DNA from: Corythucha ciliata
Lineage: Eukaryota; Arthropoda; Insecta; Hemiptera; Tingidae
Length of the DNA: 64,000 bases
Direction of reading: 5' to 3'
NCBI GenBank assembly: GCA_038030265.1
Contig: CM075938.1
Location: 57,219,189 to 57,283,188 of the forward strand
Every line of letters starts with the position of its first letter. Positions within the stretch are counted from its first letter, which is position 1. This document shows positions 9,701-21,700 of the stretch, piece by piece. Made by a program: the position numbers and the translations under genes. Below the pieces are notes generated by a model. It was not told where the DNA came from, made no database searches, and was given only the letters and a program-made list of their open reading frames with translations.

Positions 9701-12700
9701 ATGAAGGGGGGTTCCCTATCCTAACAGTCCCCCGAACGGAGTTCAAATCCTGAGGGACAGCCCATGGGAACGGGGAGAAAAAGGCATTGATTAATATTTC
9801 AGGGAAATACGCACAGAGGAGGGGGGGGGAGAGATGAGAAAGAAGGAGAACTCAATCAAGCAACATAAAATGATATAACACAGACAGAATGGACGGGGTA
9901 AGGGACGTTTAGCGACATGAAGCCTTATAGTGTGATTGTTGCCTTTCTGAGCATTGTGTTCCATTATGGGGTGGAGCACACCATATGAAGGAGAAGTCCT
10001 GGGGGATCTCAATTTAAGGGTGGAGGGGGGAGATTTTTTTTCTGTCTCACTTACTGTCTTACTTGGACGTTTCTTTCAAACAGAACACGAAAAAGAAATC
10101 ATACGACTAGAAATTGTTTTTTCCCTCACTTTTTTCTTCTCACAGTAACCGTGGGGAGCGATTTTAAAAATCTAACGCTTAAACAAACGAGATTCTATTT
10201 TCTTAAGGACATGTGGTATTGTGTTCAACACTAGGGCGAACGCTTCCCTTGGTCCTTCTCATTGCACTTGTCGAACAGAACAGGGCGGACGCGTTGGATG
10301 TTATTGTTAAAACCCGGGAGAGAGGCCAATCTGTCATGGTTCGATCCCATTCATGCGTGGGGGAAAGGGAGGTGTAAAAGGATCTCTTGCGTCGGAGGGA
10401 TTGATGTTTCATATAATGCCTGTGATTAAATTGGTTTATAGTTCTAAAAATATTGAAAAATTGCAGCGCTTGTTGAGAGCGCAGAATGATGACGAGGGGA
10501 GGAAGAATTGATCCCCATCCCCCTTCTCACTCAACCATTCTGCCACAAGAACAACAAAGGTATCTCGGTCGTTTTAAGAATTATAATCACGAACTGTTTA
10601 TTCAAGGACGTCATACTCGTTTGTGTTCCTCCCTTTAGCGTCTCCCGTGGTCGAAAGAAAAAAGCTTTGATGTCGAACAGTTCGATAGCCCCCGTTTATT
10701 TTGCTACTTCAAATGTTTACCTTCGCCAGTGGTTTCTTTTAACAAAAACACTCACTGTATTTTTGTTCTTCTTCCTTTGCATAAGTAGTTCATGGTTTTT
10801 TTATTGCTGTTCTCTGGTAAAAACAGTTTGCATTGATTTGTCCTCCTTAATGCGCGAGGCTTTGTGCCCCCGTAGGAGATGACCGCGGACTGAATCACTG
10901 AACCCCTGTGCACACTTGGATGCTATTTCTGAGGGGGAGGGGCAGGGCTTCGAGCGAGACTCGGAAAAGGTTTTAGCCTACCTCTGTAGTCAGGCATCAA
11001 TAGCTATAAATACAAGAGAGGAAAGAGGGATCCAATCAAAATAGTTGGTAGTGCTAGTGCAGGAAACTCACTGATCAGCTCATGAACATGTCACGAAGTT
11101 GGCCCCCAAATATAGACGAAACAGAACAAAGACGCAAAAATTACGACGTGGACTGCTTTCATCGCAGGCCAGGGCCATAACCGCATAAGCTGGCGATGCT
11201 ATCATTAGCTCTATAACATTATTCGTGACATAGCGTCATTTTTTTTACTGCTTACGTTGATTTTTAACGCTTGTTGTAGCTTATGGTTGACTCCCAGGGG
11301 ACTTATATGTAAAACATGCATAAATCTGTAGCCGTAGGAGTCTATATCGTCTGTCTTCCCTCGTTGAGGTTCGTCAAAAATGGACTGGTTTCGGCTGCTT
11401 GCCGTCTTCAGCATTTGGTTTCCCAACTGAACCCTCGTAGTTTAAGCGATTCTACTAACAATTAATTGCAAATTAGATGACCCTTGTCTTAGGACTTTTC
11501 AAGGGATTACTCCCCCCTCACCGCACCACCCTAGTCACCATGCAGTGAATTCGAGGGAGTGGGGAGGCTGAAAATAAAGAATTAAACTTTATTGAAGCTA
11601 AATACTTACCATTTTTACTTGTTTTGAGTTCCGAGAAAAAATTGCTCCCAGGGTTGCTGGGACACATAAAGAAAAAAGAACAATTGTAAAACACGCACTG
11701 ACCCGATTCGTGCGTTTGAGTTCCGAGAGGGAGTTTCTCTCTGGTGGGGCTCGCTCTTAGCGTGAGCCTCTCAGGCTAGCTCAGTGGCAGAGCGCCTGGC
11801 GCGAAACTAGGAGGTCGTGGGTTCGAATCCCACCCTGGGAGCAATTTTTTCTCGGAACTCAAAACAAGTAAAAATGGTAAGTATTTAGCTTCAATAAAGT
11901 TTAATTCTTTATTTTCAGCCTCCCCACTCCCTCGAATTCACTGCATGGTGACTAGGGTGGTGCGGTGAGGGGGGAGTAATCCCTTGAAAAGTCCTAAGAC
12001 AAGGGTCGTCTAATTTGCAATTAATTAATTGCTGGGACACATAAAGAAAAAAGGACTACTAACAATTTAAAGACTTACATGTATATCCACCGACACATAC
12101 AGGGTGGATGCGTGTAAGTGTAAAAAAAAAATTGGGTTCAAGTAAACCTCATTTGCAATCTAAAACCCTTCGAGATATGATTTTTAAACATCTTTTTAGG
12201 ATAACATCATTTTCCTTGACTAAATGCGAGTATCTCGCTTCCCAGCTGACTTTCTGCAACTTTTGACGATGGATTCGGGAGGAGCACACTCTTTTCTGTT
12301 AGGCCTCTCTATTTTCGTCAAAAAATAACTATTTTCTATGTCCTCGGCAGCTCCTCCAAGTTGTGCGAAACGGAGATTATTAATTTTTCAATCAAAGTCA
12401 ACCCCTCTCCCTTGTCCATACTAAATCTGCGCCTATCGACTTCCCATGGATCAGAAAAAGTTCTTCAACGTGTCTCTTTCAAAATTACTCATGAGCGTTT
12501 GTTTCATTAATTGGCGGTTTTTCGGCAGAAATTACAATTTTTTGAAAAAAGAGTGATTTTTCTATGAAAAAACGATTGCTTTTACCTGCAAAATTCTAAC
12601 AATCCTTGTGAATTTCAGCATGCTCAGCGTCATGAAAACCTCACCTGAAGTGGCCCATCGAATGTATCCAACTGTGAACGCCACACAGAGTATCAAAAAA

Positions 12701-15700
12701 AGTCGCTCCGGCAGCCGGCTGTCGAATAAAGTGCATTTCACTACTACGAAGTTCGACGTTTTCAGTTAATTTGCGATTATTCGACAAAAATTTGTACTCA
12801 GTGCGACTATCTACTTTTATTTAGCAATTTCAACGAAATAATCGTTAATTTACTGAAATTCGTAGAATGGAATGCACACCATTCGACAGCGACGATAGCC
12901 AGCTGCCGGAGCGATATCTTTTGATGCTTTGGTGAGCGTTCTTATTCAGTTCCATTCCGAGGACTGCTTCAGATGAGGTTGTAATGATTTTTAGCATGCT
13001 GAAATTCGCAGGGATTGCTTGTACTTACAGGTAAAAACAAGCAATTTTGAATAGGAAAATCACTAATTTTTCTAAAAAATTGTCATTTCTTCCGAAAAAT
13101 TGCCAATTAATTAAACAAACGCTCATGAGAAATTTTGAAAGGGACACGTTGAACAAGTTTTTCTGATCCATGGGAAGTCGATAGGCGCAGACTTAGTATG
13201 GACAAGGGGGGGAGGTTGACTTTTATTGAAAAATTAATAATCTCCGTTTCGCACAACTTGGAGGAGCTGCCGAGGACATAGAAAATAGTTATTTCTTGAC
13301 GAAAATAGAGAGGCCTAACAGAAAAGAGTGCGCTCCTCCCGAATCTATCGTCAAAAGTTGCAGAAAGTCAGCTGGGAAGCGAGATACTCGCATTTAGTCA
13401 ATGAAAATGATGTTATCCTAAAAAGATGTTTAAAAAAATCATATCTCGAAGGGTTTAGATTTTCGTACCATTGCTTATGGGAAGTTTTCGATCGCGAGGT
13501 CTACTTTAACCCAATTTTTTTTTTCACACTTATACGCATCCACCCTGGATGTATTACGAATCCATGTGAAAATGCCACAAGTGCGGTTGCAATGGCGGGA
13601 TAATGTTATTTCTTATTCGGCGTCCTTACGATATTTTTTCCTGACCGTTCGTAGCGGGGACCCGAGGTCTGACATACAGCCAACGATAAATCCTGGGAGG
13701 GGGGGGGGCATTTCTGAAATACACTACTGGTGGCACGCATCCCGAAATCCCGATACGTATAGAACCAACGTATAGTTAGCCACTGAGCTCAAGGCTCCCC
13801 TACGAAATGAAATGGTACTGTGAGGGGGCTCCTGCTTCTCAGAATTTGTTTGGGAGACTGGCAAGTCAATCAGAATGAACCTGTTGTTGGGCAGTGAATA
13901 AAAGCGAAATCTAACGCAAAATCGCCCTACAGTGCGTAAAAACTTATAATAAATAGGACATTCGTTTTCGCCCAATCGCTGTTGTTAAGATGGTGGGACC
14001 TGCAGTGTGCTGTTGGCAGTGATTGGCGGTGGGCTATGCGGTTACCAAGGAAACAAACGGGGTGGTTTTTAAGGGTTGCTGCTCGTATACACGCTCTTCA
14101 CATTCTGCAACCCCCTCGCCATTCCTTTTCCTTCATTTTCGAGTCAAACCTCGCTGTTAGACCGCTTTCATGTAATATAGACATTTTACTAAATACCAGT
14201 CGACTAATTGGCTTATGAACTTGCATTACGCTTGTTCATAGCAGAATCCGTCGGATATAACGCGAGTTTTCAACGGATTCCTCCGCTGCGGCCGACTTCC
14301 CCTCTCAATGACCTCAGTTTAATAACTTGGAAACTTTAAAAAAATGACATCACTTCCGCTCATTGAGTTTTGTCTGTTTTAATTAGGTACGCACTCAACG
14401 TAAATCATTCCCTCTGGAGGGCGCGCATCATACGGGCCCCGAGCGCATTATACACTCCCGGAGTCTATATCTCAATTAGATTCAAACCCGGGGGAAAATA
14501 TGACTGGTTTACCCACCCCCTCCCATTGCTCGTTCTATCACTGTCTCCATCCTCCCCTATTGTAATCAATTTCACATTACCAAAATGGGATAGAATATCA
14601 AGTCCCCGTTCATATTAATAAATTATTAGCTTTTAAAATTGTTTGAATGTGATTTTACGTTTTGATTGTAGGTTTTTCTCAGAATACGAGTTGTACATTT
14701 ATGATGAGAAGGGAGGGGGGCGGCTGTTGGTCATTACACTTTTGAAAGTTTTGAGGTAGTGGGGGTTAAAAGCGAAGAGTTAACAGCTCGCTTTTAATGC
14801 TAACTGCTTGGAACGTGTATGAGGCGTGTTGGGGAAAAGTGTTCAAGGGTAAGTCCTTACGGGAGTGGGGAGTTGATAGTTGAAGAAGTCTTTGCATGAG
14901 TGGGAGGGGGGTGGGGAGCAGGGTCCGTCAAAACACGACCCTTTTCGACCTTATACTTCTCTTCATCCCATTGCCTCATCATCCGCACTGTGAACCTATG
15001 AAGAGAGGCTTCGTATAAACGGGATGATGATGAGAGGGGTGAACTTTTTTTATGTGATCCCGAGGGATTAGGGGGGGTAGAGCTGGGATGTTAAGGGTGT
15101 AAAAAGGGGTGTGTGATCATGAAAAAGAAAAATTGAGAGGTTAGCTAAGAGGGGGTGAGGAGTGGGGGTGGACTTAGAGATAAAGACTAAACCCGTGAAT
15201 TTTCGTAATAAACGAAATTGTAGTCAATTATGTTTTGATCCAGGAGCCAGACTCTAAAAAATATAATAAACACGGCTTTTCAACCCCTCTCTTCATGAAG
15301 TACTGGGTAATTTGATTGCACATTTTAATTTAATGCGCCCGCCTTTTTCGGGTGGTTATTTACAAACGACGAGACAACGCCAAAGAATCCTTGCAATCTC
15401 ATAAATGGCTTCTGTGATTACCTAGGAACAAACGATCTCTTTTATCTTTTCACCAACCAACCCATTTCCCCTCCCCTTCACCGGGCCGCTCCTATATTCC
15501 TATGCAGGTTACAACAAAATAAGTTCATAAGTGAGCGTGAATAATAAGAGCGAGGGGTTGAACGCGTGCGGTATAAGAGTGCTTTTCCACCCTCTGAAGT
15601 CCCTCTCACACTCTGGCTCGGGCCTCTATGTAAGCTAAGCTCTCATGTGTTCCCCGTAATCCCATTATGCCGGGTACGCGTGTGTTGTTCCTTCCAGGGC

Positions 15701-18700
15701 TCGTCTCTCACCCAGCCTGTGTGACCCCTTTATAATTTATTTAGATCTCTATCTGCCCCCACACCTCGGTTTCCGTTCATCAAGTAATGATTTAAGAGGT
15801 TTAGGGACCATGAGACATGGTGTATGATTGCCATGCCTATACATATAGCGGCCGATTCTCACTATTAAAAAATGTTTTAAACGTAAATAATAACTCGCTG
15901 TATCACACTCTCAATAATATTTTGAAAAAATAATCATTTAATTTTATTTATTAAACTCTTTAAACGCTTATATTTCCTAAACATTCCATTTTTAACCTTA
16001 AACCCGTAAAACTGAAAGTTTTATCGATTTTTAAAATGAATGAAAAAAAAAAAAAAATCAAAGCTAATATTCCACATTGTTGTAATTAAATAATAAAGAT
16101 TAAACCTCAAATTGCATAACAACAACAAATTGTACACTCCCAATTGGCTATAGCCCCGCAATCGACAGATGACTTTCCGAGCCTTTATCTCCGAGGATTA
16201 TAATTGTTTTATAATTTTATTAACGCGCCGATAAAAGTTATCAGGCGCATCCTCCCCCTCCCGTCACTTCGTAGAAAAGATAAGCCAGATTTAAGGTGCC
16301 GACATTTATACGGAGGTTTACCGATTGAGTCTCTAATGAGATAGTGAGTTATTATTTACTTTTTGGATTAAGTCGCGGGATTACACGCCGCTCGGGTCGC
16401 GGCTCGACTAAATATCAAAACTTCTTTGTCGGCTCGATGTAACGCTTTAAAAACTTGTATAAATCTTGTTTTGGGTGTTATTAAAGGTTTTTTTTTAGTT
16501 GAGTATGTATGGGGAGAATGATCGGAAAAACGTCTTATCTTTTATGGAACGGTACCTCTGTTATTTCAACTCGCTCCTTTAATTGCATTGAAACTGATTA
16601 GCAGGGAAAACAGATTTTTAACAAAAATCACTATCGAAAGGTGAGAGCGTTTTTCGAGAATGCCAATTTTGTGCGGTATCCCCTCCCTCCCCCCCCCATC
16701 AATCCATTCGGTGTCAAGGAGGCACTTTTCCCCTACACACAATCACCCCAATGTAGAGCTTTTAAGTTGTCAATAATTGACTGGGACATGTGTAATCCCG
16801 TCGAGCGTATACGCGTCTCAAGTTGCAATCACATTCAATCCAACCTCCGCCCATCGTCATCACTTATCTTCAACAATAGCCCTCTATGTTATTGCAGTAG
16901 GGAGGAGGGAGAAGGAGAGGATTTTAAAATGAGTAATCGGGGATTAGACCGGACAGTGAATTGGGAGAGGTAGTGGGGGAGGTGTACATGAGCTGCAGGC
17001 GTCAAGAGTTATCAATTTTTTTTTGTAGAGTTGATGGTGAAGGGGGGGGGCAAGGGCCTTCGCGCTTTTCCAGCGTGCTTTAAAGAAAGTCTAGCTAAAC
17101 GACCGCGAGAGTCAGGGGTGGATATAGCAAATCCCCCCTCCTCCTCACAGGTGGATTCACCAAGGGCCCAATTTCTAAGTCGATTAAATCCAAGTCAGTT
17201 TCCGGGAATGCCTTAGCGATTCAAGTGTCATGGGTGAACCCATGAATAGGTTTCTTAGCTTGAAACTCCAGATTTCGTGCGAAATGTACCCAGATCCCAG
17301 GCCTAATTTGACTGCATCCTTCTTCCTGTTATCCTGTGGACTCACTTCTGGACTCTTGGGGAGCGTCCCAAGAGTGGACGCTCCCCCCGAACTACACCAC
17401 AGCCAGCCAACTGCACTTGCGTTCCCCTATCCACCACAAGCAGATTCCCGGGATCGAGAGCCCATCGCAGTACCCCATCAAACGTGGCCCGAATGTGACA
17501 AATTCAAATCAGCGGCGAGAGAAGATGTTCAACAATTCCGATCCGTACCCTTGAGCCCAGAGAAGAAACACCAAAAACGCCACGGAGCCCTCCGCCCAAT
17601 AACTAAGACAACCACCGTCCAGGGGCCTTATTCCGAGTGGCGGGGGGGGATCCAAGGGACCCGGATAAGAAATAGCATTTTCCCCCTACAACTCTGAATA
17701 GCGCCCCTGGAGAGGATTTGAAAAGTTTCGACCTGTTAATTGGGAATTATAGAATAGTCTGGACTCAGTGCTTGCCAATTCCTGGACAGAGGCACTCCTT
17801 GGGGTTTCTGGAGGACTGTTTTCATTAAACAGGAGAAAGAAGGGAAGAGGGAAGAAAAGAAGAGGGAAACGCAATAAAATAAATAAAGGTGAATAAGTTA
17901 ACGGTTTGAAAAATCACGAAACATCGGAGCTCATTCCCCCGCCCACTACCCCACCCAAACCGAGGAAATACTCTCACGCCGAGAGTTTTAGAGAAAAATA
18001 GGAAGACAGGGTTTTCTTGAGAGAGTACAATAAGCGAGACAGCGAATGGAATATTGCCGCCAGCCCTCACCATAAAAAAAAAGGGATGGAGAAGATACAG
18101 AGAAGAATCACGTTCTCTCTACGTGATCTAAACCATCACCCCACCTTCTCCATGTTCTTCGCAACTTCAAGGGGTTAAGCTAGAGATTATTAAAATAATT
18201 AAATATTTTAGCCCCTCGCCCTGCAGGCTACGATTCCTTGCCATGGCAATTATGTGCAAGGGAGACCTTTTTTTGTGCCGCCCATGCCATTTTCTAAGGT
18301 TTGGTTGTTCATGAATAAGAAGTGACTAGGAGGATGCAGGAGGAGGGGGACGAAGGAAAAGCTTTCTTTTAAAGTCTGGAATTTACTTAATTACTTCCCC
18401 CCACCCCGTTTTTTTTCATTGTACATTTTAAGCGAAGCGTTGAAAATAACGAGGACTTTTTTTCCTTCAGAGTTTGATTTGAAATCCTGCTCAGCGCCTT
18501 TGCATCAACACAAAACGAAGTGTTGGGCAGGGGGTGGCTGAGAGGCAAATAAGGCCAACATGTTGGTGTACCTAGTCAAGAATCCCTAAAGACGTACGTA
18601 CCGCGGACATATGAATCCAATAAAAATAAATTCGTAATACACTCATTTTGTTGAAAATACATTAATAATCTCTATGGTGTCGGGAGTCTCCTCCGCCACC

Positions 18701-21700
18701 CTCATTCGCCACTGCATTGAAATAAACGCGGATTATCTCCAAAACTTGGAAGAGAACCGCCTGATGGCATGGGAGGAGTAACATTAAGGGGTGTTTGAAA
18801 CTAAGAGACGTTGATTAATAACATCCCTCGGCACACCATCAGCCACCCCCACCCAGTCACCACTCAGCTCCATAATCTTCAACCCTTGGCACTAGGAATC
18901 GTTCTCTGTCTTCGTAGAAGTGGGAGAAAGCGTTAAATCCCTTTTATTAATTGTCTCCTTCAAGTGAATTATGCACTAATTACTTCGAAAAGGGTGAGAG
19001 GGAGAGGTGGGCAAATCTAGAGCTAAGACTTCCCTTTTTCTCTCTTCGTCTGTCTTAAGGGCGGGCTTTCCTTCCAAGATGGTGGTGTTAAGAGAGGATG
19101 AGGGGAGAGTAACGAGGTCCTAGGAATTTCATCCTGGGGGCTGATCAAAAAAAGTTGGATGAGGGGTGTGAGGGGCATGAACGCGGGCTATTGATTCGCT
19201 TCATTTTTTTTAATCGAAGGTAAACGCGCTATTTGAGTTCATTATTAATTAATTTTTATAAAAGGGGTAGCACGAAACTGTAAAATCTTTAGCATGCCAC
19301 AGGAGCGCCCCTTTTCTCTTTTAATTACTCCCTGTGTCAACCACGGGGGAGGGACTTTGCTTAATATTGTGTTAGAGGTGTTATTAGTTAATTAAAAAAC
19401 TTTTTTTAAAATTATAGAGCCCGAGATAAATAGACGAAAGTAGGATTAGGGAGGGGGGGCGAAAAACTAACGAGTGTCCTTTAAATTGACGAGCAAACAA
19501 GTACGGTTTACGCGACTATAAGAGGCGGGAACCTCCCCGGTTGGGCTACAGTTGAAGGGTTTACTTGTTTTTAAGGGTGTCGACAGGATGAAGAGAAGTT
19601 AAGGGAAATTCTACTCCCTCTGGGTCTAAACAATTAACTCGGACGTAACTATCGAATTCTATAGGACTAGTGTTGTTTGTAGGGTGGGGGTGGTGGCACT
19701 CAAGTAAAATTAACAAATATTGCGCTCTGCATGTTTCGTAACACTGTCCAAACTACGAGTTTGTTCAAGTTATTTGCTGTTTCTCTCAAACGTTTAAAAC
19801 GGTGGTACTGGTGTGGACTGTTTAAAGAGAAATGTGTGTAGTTTCCAAGTACATGATGAGTTGTAGTTTGAAGTTAGTGCTTGCTCTGATAAAAAAACGT
19901 TCGGAAATAAAATAAAAACGTAAAAAATCTTAAAATTCCGGGGCTGGCAGTGTGAAAAATCTGACTTGAAAGCGTACAGCTTTACGGAAAAGGTGGCAAA
20001 GGAAAAAGTGCTTCAGGGGTGTTAGTAAGGCGATGGAGTAGAAGGGTGAGAGCTGATTGGAGGCGGTTTAACAACGTTACTTCCCCCCTTATTCACTACC
20101 CACCATCATCCAGGCGCCGCTCCTTTTTTTCAGCTCTCCCCTGCCTCTCACCTGGTTAGAGTGAGAGAAGTTACGCGGATGAAGGTGAGAAGGGCGAAAA
20201 GGGTCGGCGGAGGCGGCAAAGGCGCATTGATCCCGCCACCAGGTCACGTCCGCGACAGATTCAGGATTTCACCGGTGTCCAATTACTTTAGGGGCCCAAG
20301 GGGGCCTTCTAAGGAGAGAATTTTGGCGGCTAGGTGATGGGATGAAGAGGAGGGGGGAGTATACACTTTGGACTTTAACAGCCCTCGATCCCTCATTGAC
20401 CTTACGAGGGGAGGGGGGAATTTAAGGGGGTGAAGCTCACCAACCGGATAAATAAAACGGAAAGAAGGAAGCGCCAGATTTTAAATGAAACCAAGTATCC
20501 TTCCTCTCAACAAAACTGTAAAACCTCGCCCAATCGGAGAAAATTTTTCCTCCACCCCCCCCATCACCCATACACACTCATTTTAGAAGCAATTTTTTCA
20601 GGTACCTATTTAATTTAAAACCGAAATAAAAAATAACAATGTAAACACACTGGGTTTTTCTCCACGCACGCTAGCTTTCGTGACCCTCGGAGGACGTGGA
20701 GAGATACTCCAAAGCTCACGATTATTAATTCATTAAAATTTGACCGTAGTGAGTCGCCGGAAAGGCACGGGGGAGAGGGAACCTTTTAGGGTACACACTA
20801 AATGATTTGGTCAACTCTTTCGTTAATTTCACGCAAACATAATTCTCAATAACACACGTAGGGGACGGGGGTGATTCCCGTTCAAGTTGGACGGTTTCAA
20901 CTCGCTCAAAGAGACTTTTTGTTATCTCTGATTCACGGTCGTCATAAAGATAACAATGTTCGAGGGAACAAAGGGTGAAGGGGTACACATCCAAACCTAG
21001 CCGATTGTGTTCAAAACCGGGGAAAAAGAAAAAAGTCTTACCTGTGTGTATGTACGTGTGCTTCTTCATGTCAGACTTCTGGTGAAATCGTTTACCACAG
21101 TACTGGCAAGGATAGGGCCGCGTGTCAGAATGAATCAGAAGATGAGTCGACAGGGTCGAACTTCGTTTGAATGTTTTACCGCACTGTTTGCACTGGAACA
21201 CTTTTTCAACGTTGTGAACAGACCTCCGGCAACACAGCCACCTGGAAACACACAAGATGAAGGATTGGGGAGTTGGTGATGGGGGGGGGGGTGTAACCTT
21301 ACCGGTGTTGCGATAGTGACACCTCGGCGCCGAAGGTTTTATTGCACAGTTCACAGGCGAACGGTCGTTTGCCATTGTGCGAGCGTCGCGAGTGAACTTC
21401 AAGCCCGTGAGGTGTGGGAAACATTTTCTCACATTTTATACAGGGGAAAACGTCGGGGGCGAGGAAGTGATGATGATGACCGCCACCGCTACCAACGGGT
21501 GATGAAGGGGCGTTAGCAGAACTGCTCGCTAAGAACTGTTGCCTGAGTCTGTATAGTTCTTCTGGACTTGCAGCGGCACCAGTCCCTATGGATGACCCTA
21601 TAATGAATTCGTTGAAAAACCAAAATTTAAAAGTTTTAGAAGATTTTTGAAAACGGAATTCAATATCATACCAGCTGGATTTGACGCCGCTATAGCCGCG

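Larger units (their letters stand above)
11452..12067. mobile_element. tRNA-containing palindromic cassette with 12-bp flanking repeats
   Basis: The 12-mer CTACTAACAATT flanks the cassette at 11452-11463 and 12056-12067, as expected of a target-site duplication. Inside, 195-bp arms at about 11460-11654 and 11832-12026 are inverted copies with very few mismatches. The centre contains a tRNA-like gene. A second, direct repeat of 25 bp (TTGCTGGGACACATAAAGAA and five more bases) occurs at 11654-11678 and 12029-12053. The left arm carries only the last 11 bases of the tRNA, so it reads as a truncated inverted copy of the tRNA 3' half and its downstream flank. SINE retroposition with inversion, or a palindromic duplication, could both give this. 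Confidence 0.75.
6794..21041 (-). other. 14.2-kb intron of the GFI-like gene
   Basis: The donor is CAG/GTAAGACT at 21041 and the acceptor is TTTCCAG at 6794. The intron interrupts the TGEKP linker between fingers 4 and 5. It hosts a 300-bp tandem duplication, the tRNA palindrome cassette and a 1.45-kb foldback. The rest shows no further gene. Purine-rich and G-run tracts are common, and 14.7-20.4 kb contains many AT-rich, GATAA- and TAATTA-like words that could be enhancer sequence, which I cannot test here. Confidence 0.85.

Noticed and set aside
17230..17697. 155-codon plus-strand frame
   Set aside because: Lies in the GFI-like intron, with no family motif and a composition like surrounding non-coding DNA.
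21241..21432. Reading the GFI-like exons as one 235-codon frame through the 61-bp intron
   Set aside because: The continuous frame mistranslates finger 1 and most of finger 2; splice sites and zinc-finger spacing require the intron.
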